The position numbers and the translations under genes are program-made. Positions 8,562-16,850 of a DNA stretch of 64,000 nucleotides are shown here, piece by piece. The DNA comes from an uncultured Tenacibaculum sp. GTDB lineage: Bacteria; Bacteroidota; Bacteroidia; Flavobacteriales; Flavobacteriaceae. Every line of letters begins with the position of its first letter. The stretch's first letter is position 1. The notes under the pieces are model-generated. The model ran no database searches. It was not told the DNA's origin and worked only from the letters and a program-made list of their open reading frames with translations. The DNA is taken from assembly GCA_947497895.1 (NCBI GenBank), contig CANMIL010000013.1, positions 1-64,000 on the forward strand. Direction: 5' to 3'.

Positions 8562-8637
8562 ATCACCCCCCTTGAAATCTCTATGTAATTCTAAATATAA
8601 GCATTAAAAACTTAAAAACCTATTTTTAAGCAACTTA
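8562..8637 (-). promoter_or_regulatory. Conserved upstream region of paralog A
   Basis: On the minus strand, blocks AATAGGTTTTTA, TATATTTA and GGGGGGTGA occur in the same order and similar spacing as before paralog B (11222-11277). TATATTTA may serve as the -7 element. The role of the G-run, which is rare in this AT-rich DNA, is unknown. Confidence 0.4.
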
Positions 8638-8650
8638 TACAAATACAATT

Positions 8651-8872
8651 GGATCTACTCTCAAATTTTCTCAGCCTGCAAGATAATTTTTCATGTTGTT
8701 ATTACTATGTCTATCTAAATCATCTAGGCTTCTTAAATAACCGACGAACTTCGACCTTCTCGATAGATATAATACAGTAAAAACTTCTTTATTACACACT
8801 CTTAAGAAATTATCATCAATATCAACAGCACCTTCATAAAGAAAATCTATATAAGTCATATTTTCAAAACGT
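8651..8872. repeat. Direct repeat, left copy (flanks hmp)
   Basis: About 220 bp nearly identical to 10577-10797, with roughly a dozen base differences and one 3-bp indel. It covers the last third of the paralog B gene and its 3' flank. Both copies have the same orientation, with hmp between them. Confidence 0.9.
8671..8859 (-). pseudogene. Truncated copy of the paralog B C-terminus
   Basis: 62 codons (MTYIDFLYEGAVDIDDNFLR...) matching residues from Met135 to the end of the 198-residue protein at 10597-11193, with few changes. Upstream the similarity continues only about 3-4 codons (K-R-F-E-N) and then meets an in-frame stop, so the first two thirds are absent. It has retained an open frame and could be translated from the internal ATG, but a duplication remnant is more likely. 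Confidence 0.8.
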
Positions 8873-9146
8873 TTAAGAATTTAGAAAATCGTGCTAAGTA
8901 TCACATGCTATAAGTGATTGATAAAAGAGTTAATCAGAGTCTTTTATTATTTAACCAAAAACTCTTTTACTGAATATTATAGCCTTATTATAGAACTTGT
9001 ATTAAATTTAACATAATTACTAACTAAATCTAGAGTAAGACTATAACTATTAATAACGAAGCCAAAAGCTCCTGAGGTCTCATAGTCAGAAGCTATTTTG
9101 ACTTACTACTATAAAAAGTTTATAATATTAACATTGAAGATAGAAT

Positions 9147-10429
9147 TTAACCGATTTTGTCGATGTTTTTCTTATAGCTTTCATACATTTTAAACTCTTC
9201 TGAAGGCCCAAAAAATTCATAATGTATGTGATCTCTTTTCACACCCAAATCACTCAATATATTGGATATATTGGCCATAAAGGTAGTGGAACCACAAAAA
9301 TAAAAATCACTTTCCAAAGAGACATTTAAATCTTCCAATATTCCCTTAGTAAAAAAACCTTTATAATGGTAATCTTTCCCCAATACATCCTTTGCTAGCG
9401 GCATACTATAAACAATTATCGACTTAGATTTTTTACCTGTTAATGCATTTATCTCATCTTGAAATGCTAAATTATCACTATTCGTATCACATTGAATTAA
9501 CGTTATATTTTTAGCCTTATTTTTAAACTTATTAATCAAAGAACTAAAAAAGCTTTGATTAATTTTTTTATTGTGAGAGTCCTTAAACATACTCATTAAA
9601 GGGCTAATACCAATACCTCCTCCAATTAAAACAACAGGTCTATCATTATCCTTTAAAAAAAGTTCCCAGATGGCATACCTATATTCAATACTCCCCCTTT
9701 ATCCATATTATCATGTAAATAATTAGAAACAACTCCTTTTTGATTTCCCAAATCTCTTTTTATACTAATTCTTAAATAATCTTTATCAGACGTATCAGAC
9801 AAGCTATAATTTCGAGTATGTTTATGCCCTGTATTTGGAATATCAATAGTTAAAGAAATGTATTGACCTGCTATAAAATCAGGCACTGGGTCTCCATTCT
9901 TTCTTTTTAAATAGTAAGAGGTAATAAAATCATTCTCTTTAACTTTGTTTTCAATTACAAACTCTCTCATTCCTCTAAACCCTCCATCATCTTTTTCGTA
10001 AGTAGTATATATTTCTTCTTCTCTCTTAACAAAAAGAGTTGCTAAATCATTATAAGCTTCCGACCAAGCCTGCATTACCTCAGGAGTTGCCTTTTCACCT
10101 AATACCTCTTTAATTGCTATTAATAAATTTTCACCAACAATTGGGTATGCACTTTTAGGGATAGCCAAGCTAACATGTTTTTGAGCAATAGTTTCCATCG
10201 TATGTTGTAACATTTCCAATTTATCAATATGAACAGCATATTTAAAAACGGCATTAGCTAATGCCCGCTGTTGCGTACCCTTCTTTTGGTGTGTCATATT
10301 AAAAACATTTTTCAACTGGGGATTTTTTGAAAATAGTAACTCATAGAGTTTTTTCGAAATTTCTTCTCCATTCTTTTCTAAAAGAGGAGCCGTGTTTTTA
10401 ATAATTTCGATTGTTCCAATACTGGCCAT
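9147..10429 (-). pseudogene. hmp: Flavohemoglobin (NO dioxygenase), frameshifted
   Basis: Flavohemoglobin oxidises nitric oxide to nitrate using NAD(P)H and O2. The first frame (9653-10429, 258 residues) holds the globin domain (about 1-140, with HVSLAI near the proximal His) and most of the FAD domain (RNYSLSD). The second frame (9147-9596 and upstream to about 9653) holds the NAD(P) domain (VVLIGGGIGISPLMSM, then FYFCGSTTFM). They meet at GMPSGNFF followed by a run of seven T (9655-9661 on the minus strand); with eight T, or a -1 slip on the run, the frame reads ...NFFLKDNDRPVVLIGG, the normal family sequence. So a single base is missing relative to an intact gene of about 425 codons. It could be a real loss, a slippage-type switch or a sequencing error; the rest is well preserved. 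The gene lies between two 0.2-kb direct repeats. Confidence 0.88.
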
Positions 10430-10466
10430 AATTTTTATATAAATTTAGGTTAAACTACAACCTCTG

Positions 10467-10487
10467 AAATATGAATAAATCATATTT
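10467..10487 (-). promoter_or_regulatory. Perfect palindrome upstream of hmp (candidate operator)
   Basis: AAATATGA-N5-TCATATTT, a perfect 8-bp inverted repeat, 38 bp before the hmp start. Position and form suit a repressor or activator site, such as an NO-sensing NsrR- or Crp/Fnr-type regulator; which one is inference. Confidence 0.55.
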
Positions 10488-10576
10488 AGAAGTTCTTTCA
10501 CTTTTCTAAATAAATATACATAATCAACTGAAAAACAACAACATAAAAACAAAATAAACTCATATAACCCCAACTG

Positions 10577-10797
10577 AATCCACATCTAAAATTTTCTCAG
10601 CCTGCAAGGTAATTTTTCATATCGCTACTATGTCTATCTATATCATCTAGGCTTCTTAAATAACCAACAAACTTCGATCTTCTCGATAGATATAATACAG
10701 TGAAAACTTCTTTATTACACACCCTTAAGAAATTATCATCAATATCAACAGCACCTTCATAAAGAAAATCTACGTAAGTCATATTTTCAAAATATTT
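10577..10797. repeat. Direct repeat, right copy (flanks hmp)
   Basis: Partner of 8651-8872. This copy is inside the intact paralog B gene (its last 65 codons and about 20 bp of 3' flank), so it is the likely source of the duplication. Confidence 0.9.
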
Positions 10798-11193
10798 CTG
10801 ATTTAAATGACTAATAATATCCGCTCTGTCTTCAATAAAAGGAAATGCATACTTGAAGAACACTAATTCATTTCGGTAAAAGTGCAACTCTACTTCAATA
10901 CGGTGTTCACCGATTTTTATTTTATAACATAATATATCAAGTAAGTTCCCGACAGGGATAATAGAATAGATTGCTTGAAGTTTCTGCTTGACTTCATTTA
11001 CAGAATCCCCAAAATTGACATCATAGAAATGATCAATCTTACAATTAGTCCGTGTATAAAATTGTTTGAAAAACTCTAAATACAAGGAATTACAATACTT
11101 TAAACTTTTCCGCTCAGCTAACTCTAAGAGCTTTTTTGCTTCCGAATTATTTTCTTCAGAAGTACTAATTAATTCATTCTGGATCAATAGCAT
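10597..11193 (-). CDS. Unknown protein, paralog B of a local family
   Basis: 198 residues, probably cytoplasmic. It starts MLLIQ and carries VNFGDS, YSII, YKIKIG, VELHF, LVFFKYAFPFI, then a C-terminal part (DFLYEGAVDIDDNFLRVCNK, VLYLSRRSKFVGYLRSLDD). It is the longest well-preserved match to paralog A and the source of the truncated copy at 8671-8859. I do not recognise the family and see no catalytic motif. The upstream region shares blocks with paralog A, suggesting they are expressed under the same control. Confidence 0.75.
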   Translation of the reverse strand: MLLIQNELISTSEENNSEAKKLLELAERKSLKYCNSLYLEFFKQFYTRTNCKIDHFYDVNFGDSVNEVKQKLQAIYSIIPVGNLLDILCYKIKIGEHRIEVELHFYRNELVFFKYAFPFIEDRADIISHLNQKYFENMTYVDFLYEGAVDIDDNFLRVCNKEVFTVLYLSRRSKFVGYLRSLDDIDRHSSDMKNYLAG

Positions 11194-11221
11194 ATTAATA
11201 CATTATTTAACTTAATAAACT

Positions 11222-11277
11222 AGTCACCCCCCGAAAATGAAATTACTATTTAAAGATACGTTTTTTACCTATAAAAA
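11222..11277 (-). promoter_or_regulatory. Conserved upstream region of paralog B
   Basis: Minus strand: AATAGGTTTTTA, TATCTTTA (probable -7 element) and GGGGGGTGA, then AGTTTATTA before the start codon. The blocks match those upstream of paralog A at 8562-8637. Confidence 0.4.
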
Positions 11278-11321
11278 CCTATTTACTAATTGTTAAAATG
11301 ATTTTACTTTTATATTATTAA

Positions 11322-12431
11322 TTAGCAGCTCAATATAAGCTCTTGCTCCTTAACCAACGATTTCAAAAATTCTATTATTCGATCTTTTGACAATCCTGGA
11401 ACACAAATAATATGAGCTATATTTCCTTCTGAAGCTATCTGATATTTCTTACACAATTCATCTGAAGGTTTATCAAAAACTACTGTTAACGCTTCATTAT
11501 TTCTCCAAGCATTAATTCCTAAATTACAAAGCTCTTTTTCAGTATATGCAGCTAATTCTTGCGCTTCTTGAACCCTTCTTTTTAATCCCTCTTTCCCGAT
11601 CTTCTCAAGAACCGACCATAAAAACAATGGTGTCAATCCGTTTCTTGATCCAGTAATTGTGGTATCTAATGTTCCAACGTAAGAAATTGAATTCGCAACT
11701 CTATTTCTATGTGCTCTTTTACACATTACAACTCCACATGGAATTGGCCCTCCGATAAATTTGTGTCCAGAAATTGAAATACTATCTACTCCTTCGGCAA
11801 AATCAAACTTAGGTCTTGGTTCAACAAAAGGTGCAATAGTACCTAGAAACGCTGCATCACAGTGTATATAATAATTCTTGATCGCATATTTTCTTATAAT
11901 CGCTTTAATCTTTTCCAAATCATCAACAGCCTCTGTCATTGTTGTTCCTATGTTCAAAAAGAATACTGCCGGCTTATCTCTATGAATCGTTAATATCTGT
12001 TCTAAATCCTCATAGTCTATTTCTCCGTTTTCCTGACTTCTTACAACAACATTACGCATGTTTAATAAATGTAAGTTCTTCTTAACACTATAATGAGTAG
12101 ATTCACTGTAATAAACAATTGCATTAGAATAACATTCTCTAGCTAGATATAATCCGTAAAGATTCCCTTCAGTTCCTCCGTTAGTAACGTATCCCCATAC
12201 ATCTTCTGTTGAAGCATTTAGCATGTCTGCGAAAAAAGAAACACATTTTCTTTCTACTTCTTTGGTATCAATTGTTAATGTAGAATCAGATTCAGGGTCT
12301 CCAACGTTATTTATGCATAAATCTAAAAATGGAGCGAACTCACTGAAACTGAAATCTTTTGCTAAAGGGTAACCCAAAAAACTGTTTGAACTTTCTTTTA
12401 TTCTATCGTAGATACTACTAAATGACTGCAT
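11322..12431 (-). CDS. PLP-dependent decarboxylase, histidine decarboxylase-like
   Basis: 369 residues of the group II PLP decarboxylase family; length and motifs fit the bacterial histidine decarboxylases (about 378 residues) rather than glutamate or aromatic amino-acid decarboxylases. Visible: TNGGTEGN (83-90, phosphate binding), STHYS with His113 (ring stacking), HCDAA with Asp192, and SGHK with Lys224, the PLP lysine. The closest plausible activity is histidine to histamine; serine decarboxylases of the same subgroup cannot be excluded. It is divergent from an Lrp/AsnC regulator 149 bp away, which probably controls it. A TAACTTTG -7 box sits at 12448-12455. Confidence 0.85.
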   Translation of the reverse strand: MQSFSSIYDRIKESSNSFLGYPLAKDFSFSEFAPFLDLCINNVGDPESDSTLTIDTKEVERKCVSFFADMLNASTEDVWGYVTNGGTEGNLYGLYLARECYSNAIVYYSESTHYSVKKNLHLLNMRNVVVRSQENGEIDYEDLEQILTIHRDKPAVFFLNIGTTMTEAVDDLEKIKAIIRKYAIKNYYIHCDAAFLGTIAPFVEPRPKFDFAEGVDSISISGHKFIGGPIPCGVVMCKRAHRNRVANSISYVGTLDTTITGSRNGLTPLFLWSVLEKIGKEGLKRRVQEAQELAAYTEKELCNLGINAWRNNEALTVVFDKPSDELCKKYQIASEGNIAHIICVPGLSKDRIIEFLKSLVKEQELILSC

Positions 12432-12580
12432 ACTGACTATTTTTTATCAAAGTTACAAACAAAGAATAAAACACCTAACTAACACATCTATTTAAGGAAA
12501 TTTTACTATAAAACACTATTAAAACAAAATATAGTAACTTTACCAAGACTAAAAATAAACTCGTTTTAAAAAAATATTCT

Positions 12581-13045
12581 ATGCTTTCATTAGATACAAT
12601 TGATCTAAAAATTATTGAAGAATTGCAAAAAGACAGCAAGCAATCAATTAAACAAATTTCTCAAAAAATTAATCTCTCAATTACCCCAACGCATGAAAGA
12701 ATAAAAAAAATTGAAGCTTCTGGGATAATTGAAAAATATGTTGCTATTGTTAAACCAGAAATGTTGGGCAAGAAATTAATTGTCTATTGTCAGGTTACTC
12801 TAGTTCAACATGAGGATAATGCTTTTAAAAAGTTTGAAGATTATGTAAACTCAGTACCTAAAATAGCAGAAGTATCCTACATTGCGGGTAGCTTTGATAT
12901 CTTATTAAAAATTATTTTAAAAGATATGGATGAATATCAAAACTTTGTTTTAAAAGAAATGTCTCAATTGGAAATTATTTCAAATATTCAAAGTTCATTT
13001 GTTATCAAACAAATAAAAAGTAATACACTCATTAGTGTCGATTAA
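12581..13045 (+). CDS. Lrp/AsnC family transcriptional regulator
   Basis: 154 residues: N-terminal winged helix-turn-helix (LDTIDLKIIEELQKDSK through about 60) and C-terminal AsnC ligand-binding domain (about 65-145, with VSYIAGSFDILLKI). These regulators sense amino acids. Divergence from the decarboxylase gene suggests it responds to that enzyme's substrate, which is inference. A perfect 7-bp stem-loop just after the gene start-to-stop boundary (13038-13055) overlaps its stop codon. Confidence 0.92.
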   Translation: MLSLDTIDLKIIEELQKDSKQSIKQISQKINLSITPTHERIKKIEASGIIEKYVAIVKPEMLGKKLIVYCQVTLVQHEDNAFKKFEDYVNSVPKIAEVSYIAGSFDILLKIILKDMDEYQNFVLKEMSQLEIISNIQSSFVIKQIKSNTLISVD

Positions 13046-13056
13046 GGCTAATCGAT

Positions 13057-13842
13057 TTAACACATATCCCCTCCTATGGCAAATTCGAACTCCTGCATTG
13101 CTGGTTTTCCATTGCTAGTTTTTGCAGGTGTCCATTTAGGCATGCTTTTAAGTAATTTAATTAATGTGTCATCAACATCGTTACGCCCTGAAGATTCTTT
13201 CACAGTTGGATTTGTTACTTCTCCGTTTTCATCTATCCAAAAGTTAATGATTGCACGTTTCTTAATATCAGTTGACCAATTTAAAACCTCTATTCCAGTA
13301 TTCTTTTTCAAATATTGAATCATTTTATAATAACCCCCAACATATTCTGCCTCATATTTAGGTGAAACCCTAAGAGCAAAATTCATGATATTCTTTTCTG
13401 TTTCATCAGTAACGGGATTCTTTGAGTCATAATAAACCTTTACTGTTATTAAATCGAACATTTTTGCATTCCTAATCAACTCCTCTTGACCTCTAGTTAA
13501 AAAATTATTCTTAGAGACAACTTTCTTTTCAACACCATTTGATAGAACTCCAATCGTTACAGATTCATATTCATAAATCCAATTGTTCGGAAAATAATCA
13601 ATAAAATCGGATAGTTTCTTAGCCTTTTTTAGCCTGTCGGATACCACAACTTTATTATCCCTACGCTTAATAACGTAACTCAACTCGTTATTTGGCTTGT
13701 CAGGCAAGTCAAAACCGTAAGAAATTTTGGTTGTTGATTTACAAATCATTTTCTTTTTCTTTTCCTGCTTATTGCTAAATCCGTATAACACTATTGATAG
13801 TATAAATGCTATACTCAACAAACTAATAACTTTTGTTTTCAT
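13057..13842 (-). CDS. TonB C-terminal domain protein
   Basis: I start it at 13842 (MKTKVISLLSIAFI), because the 17 codons upstream do not look like a signal and the Met there begins a membrane anchor or signal segment; 261 residues. The last 85 residues form a TonB C-terminal fold (INFWIDENGEVTNPTVKESS, then a segment ending in MPKWTPAKTSNGKP), as in energy-transducer-like proteins common in Bacteroidota. It lacks the proline-rich linker of true TonB, so it may be a periplasmic relative rather than an energiser of receptors. Convergent with the Lrp gene. Confidence 0.8.
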   Translation of the reverse strand: MKTKVISLLSIAFILSIVLYGFSNKQEKKKKMICKSTTKISYGFDLPDKPNNELSYVIKRRDNKVVVSDRLKKAKKLSDFIDYFPNNWIYEYESVTIGVLSNGVEKKVVSKNNFLTRGQEELIRNAKMFDLITVKVYYDSKNPVTDETEKNIMNFALRVSPKYEAEYVGGYYKMIQYLKKNTGIEVLNWSTDIKKRAIINFWIDENGEVTNPTVKESSGRNDVDDTLIKLLKSMPKWTPAKTSNGKPAMQEFEFAIGGDMC

Positions 13843-13916
13843 TACTCCATCATTTTGAATTAAAACCACATAATCAAGGTACACTGTTTTCAAGTTCAGT
13901 ATCCATAATACCTTTA

Positions 13917-14165
13917 CTACAAATTTACTATCTCTTGTCTAGCCCCCTTTAACATAAATGTAAAACGTTCGTTTTCAAATGTAAAAAAAGTGTCAAAACC
14001 TAGTAAATGAAGATACAAAATACTTTTTTCATTTTTTTTTGAACGCTTTTTCCAGAGAACGACAAATCCAAATTCAATTTTATCTCCCCGATACTTATAC
14101 CATTTGCAATTTGAAATTACTGCAATAAAACGTTCTTTTTCTTCTATGGCAATTTCAAACACCAA
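13917..14165 (-). CDS. Small hypothetical protein
   Basis: 82 residues, mixed charged and aromatic (MVFEIAIEEKERFIAVI...), no signal peptide, no family recognised. It fills the space between the TonB-like gene and comEC, with its start 39 bp from the divergent comEC start. The composition looks protein-like but nothing confirms it. Confidence 0.4.
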   Translation of the reverse strand: MVFEIAIEEKERFIAVISNCKWYKYRGDKIEFGFVVLWKKRSKKNEKSILYLHLLGFDTFFTFENERFTFMLKGARQEIVNL

Positions 14166-14204
14166 CTGGTATGAATTAAATATTTTTCATAAATTTATAG
14201 TGCT

Positions 14205-16223
14205 ATGAAAAAAATATTAGAATACCTACCCTTTTATTTGGTAGTTTCTCTGATTGCAGGAATCTATCTAAATAATAAACTAGTTCATTTTTATTTCAGT
14301 ACTTCCGAAATATTAATTGTTGTATTCTTTCTCATTACTCTATTGTTTCTTAGTAAGAGATCATTAAAGACTAACCTCTTCTCTCCTATTCTAATTATCT
14401 CATTTATTTGTATCGGTTATTTGACAGCTCATTTTAAAGACCCAAAAAATCGCCACAACTATTATAAAAACTACAAATCGACAGATAAAATCATAACCGT
14501 TCAAATAAAAGAAAGACTGAAATCATCAAAGTTTTACCATAAATACATCGGGAAAATAATAACTATAAATAACACACCTCTTAGAGGAAATATTCTAATA
14601 AATATTAAGAAAGAACAAGCTAAAGTATTGCATGTGGATCAATTGATAATAACTAAACCTGATTTCAAATCTATTTCTCCTCCTTTAAATCCGTATCAAT
14701 TTGACTACCAAAATTATTTAGCGAACAAATACATTTATGAACAGATATTCTTAAATAACAATGAGTTCCAAGTTCTACAAAAACAAGAGTATACTCTTAG
14801 AGGAATTGCAGAATCAACGCGAGTCAGCATAGAAGAATCTTTGGAAAACCAATCATTTTCTGCTGAAGCTCTTTCGGTTATAAAAGCACTTCTTTTAGGT
14901 CAACGTAGGGAAGTTTCAAAAGAAACATTAACCAACTATACAAACGCTGGGGTTATTCATATTCTTGCTATTTCTGGACTACACCTCGGTATTTTATTGA
15001 TTTTCGTAAACTTCATTTTAAAACCTCTGTCCTATTTCCGATACGGTAATTATGTTCATATTATCATTGTTCTCATCATACTTTGGAGTTTTGCCTTTAT
15101 TTCTGGTTTATCAGCTTCGGTAACTCGATCAGCTACCATGTTTTCCTTTCTTACTCTTGGAAATTTATTTAATAAAAAGACATTTAGTGAACATTCCATT
15201 ATTAGCTCAATGTTCATCCTTCTTTTAATTAACCCAATGAGTTTATATAGTGTCGGATTTCAACTGAGTTATTTAGCAGTATTCGGAATTATTTGGATTT
15301 ACCCTTTGCTATTTAATCTATGGAAACCTCAATATCTAATCATAAAAAAACTTTGGCAGTTAGCAATAATTTCCATCTCTGCACAGACAGCAGTACTTCC
15401 ATTAAGCATTTATTATTTTCACCAATTCCCTGTATTATTTCTTATTTCGAATTTGATTATCGTTTCCTTTTTAGGTTTTATTTTGGTTTTTGGTATGCTT
15501 ATCATTCTATTATCGGTTACAAATTCCCTTCCTGAACTAGTAACGAACATCTATAATTTTATAATCACTAAGATGAATACCTTTGTTGAATGGATAGCAT
15601 CCTTCGATCAATTTGTATTAAACGAAATTTCGTTAAATCGAACTCAAACAGTTTTATGGTATTTTATAATTCTTACTGGTATAAGAAACCTATACAAATT
15701 CAATAAAAAGACACTAATATTTACGTTATCTTGTTTTATAATTCTTCAATTGTCATTCATAAATGAAAAGAAAATAATAGATATGAAGAACTCTCTAGTT
15801 GTTTTTCATAAAAACAGAAAAACCATTATTGGTAGGCAAAAAGGAAAGATAATGACAATTCATAGTAAATGTGAAGAATCTCAATTAGATTATATTATTT
15901 CTCCTATTAAAAAAAATGAAAACTTGAATGTTCATATAGAAAATCAAATACCTAATCTAATTAGCTATAAAAAGAACATCTTATTTATTATAAAAAATGA
16001 TGATTATTCCATGATCAATGGCTTGAATAAGAATGTAATTGTATTACTCAGTAATTCTCCGAAAATAAACTTGGAAAGATTCCTCGAAAATAATGCCCCT
16101 AAAATAATAATAGCCGATGGTAGCAACTATAGAAATTTCGTTCAAAACTGGCAACAAACTTGTAATAAACGAAAAACACCATTTTATTCTACTGAACAAA
16201 ATGGTGCTTATATTTTAGATTAA
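14205..16223 (+). CDS. comEC: ComEC/Rec2 family competence membrane protein
   Basis: Inner membrane channel for uptake of single-stranded DNA in natural transformation. 672 residues: N-terminal membrane helices (about 5-70), a soluble domain (about 80-190), then the competence domain with many helices (about 215-500), including AGVIHILAISGLHLGIL and GLSASVTRSATMF, both typical. The C-terminal 150 residues lack the HxHxDH metallo-beta-lactamase motif found in longer ComEC proteins, which is common in this phylum. Only this competence gene is in the window. Confidence 0.92.
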   Translation: MKKILEYLPFYLVVSLIAGIYLNNKLVHFYFSTSEILIVVFFLITLLFLSKRSLKTNLFSPILIISFICIGYLTAHFKDPKNRHNYYKNYKSTDKIITVQIKERLKSSKFYHKYIGKIITINNTPLRGNILINIKKEQAKVLHVDQLIITKPDFKSISPPLNPYQFDYQNYLANKYIYEQIFLNNNEFQVLQKQEYTLRGIAESTRVSIEESLENQSFSAEALSVIKALLLGQRREVSKETLTNYTNAGVIHILAISGLHLGILLIFVNFILKPLSYFRYGNYVHIIIVLIILWSFAFISGLSASVTRSATMFSFLTLGNLFNKKTFSEHSIISSMFILLLINPMSLYSVGFQLSYLAVFGIIWIYPLLFNLWKPQYLIIKKLWQLAIISISAQTAVLPLSIYYFHQFPVLFLISNLIIVSFLGFILVFGMLIILLSVTNSLPELVTNIYNFIITKMNTFVEWIASFDQFVLNEISLNRTQTVLWYFIILTGIRNLYKFNKKTLIFTLSCFIILQLSFINEKKIIDMKNSLVVFHKNRKTIIGRQKGKIMTIHSKCEESQLDYIISPIKKNENLNVHIENQIPNLISYKKNILFIIKNDDYSMINGLNKNVIVLLSNSPKINLERFLENNAPKIIIADGSNYRNFVQNWQQTCNKRKTPFYSTEQNGAYILD

Positions 16224-16230
16224 AAACTTA

Positions 16231-16752
16231 CTAGATTGAACTTTTAAAATTCTTTTCAAAGTCTTTCCAACTTGTTTTTTTGTAGTTATCATCATTAAAG
16301 AAAGCTAATACTTTTTCAAATCTCCTTTCCTCCATATACCCTGGTACATTTTGCAACAACTGTTTATCTTTGTTCATAAATGCTGTTGAAGGATAACTTA
16401 ATTTCCCTTTCATTAATGCAGCTGCCAATTCATGATACCCTCTTCTTCCTTGAGCCTTGTAAGTAAATGTTTTCCCTTGAAAACTAATATCATTTTTATC
16501 TTCTCCGTTTAATTTCACAGGGTAATAATTCTCGTTTATATAGCTAACAATAACATCGTTTTTATACGTTGTATTGTCCATTTTTTTACACCATCCGCAC
16601 CAATCAGTATAAATATCAATTAAAATCGGTTTCGGTTCCTTTTCGCTTTTCTCCATAGCTTCTTCAAAAGACAACCATTCTATCTTTTTTTGGTTCTGAG
16701 CAGTAATACTCAAAGAAACTAAAGCTACTATTATAAAAATAAAATTCCTCAT
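16231..16752 (-). CDS. Exported thioredoxin-like protein
   Basis: 173 residues. Residues 1-18 form a signal peptide (ending SITAQ), then a thioredoxin fold with an active-site CGWC (Cys52, Cys55) preceded by YTDW. The family resembles DsbD-gamma-like or DUF255-like thiol reductases acting in the periplasm. Convergent with comEC (7 bp apart). Confidence 0.87.
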   Translation of the reverse strand: MRNFIFIIVALVSLSITAQNQKKIEWLSFEEAMEKSEKEPKPILIDIYTDWCGWCKKMDNTTYKNDVIVSYINENYYPVKLNGEDKNDISFQGKTFTYKAQGRRGYHELAAALMKGKLSYPSTAFMNKDKQLLQNVPGYMEERRFEKVLAFFNDDNYKKTSWKDFEKNFKSSI

Positions 16753-16790
16753 ATCTTCTTGGTCTCAATAACTATTCCAAATTTACAAAA

Positions 16791-16823
16791 AAACCTGTCA
16801 ATTTCTAACGAATTAACAGGTTT
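16791..16823 (-). terminator. Terminator of the downstream POT transporter gene
   Basis: Long stem AAACCTGT...ACAGGTTT (13 bp with one mismatch) followed on the minus strand by seven T. Confidence 0.85.
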
Positions 16824-16850
16824 AATATTATTTAACTTTTTAAAAAAGTG

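Noticed and set aside
8651..10797. Composite transposon with hmp as cargo
   Set aside because: The flanking repeats are part of a local gene (paralog B tail), carry no terminal inverted repeats or transposase, and I see no target-site duplication.
12581..13045. Lrp regulator as part of the hmp/paralog island
   Set aside because: It is a normal divergent partner of the PLP decarboxylase; composition and codon use match the chromosome and no repeat links it to the hmp region.
13917..14165. Small gene upstream of comEC as a competence component
   Set aside because: No similarity to ComEA, ComEB or other competence proteins is visible; listed only as a doubtful hypothetical gene.
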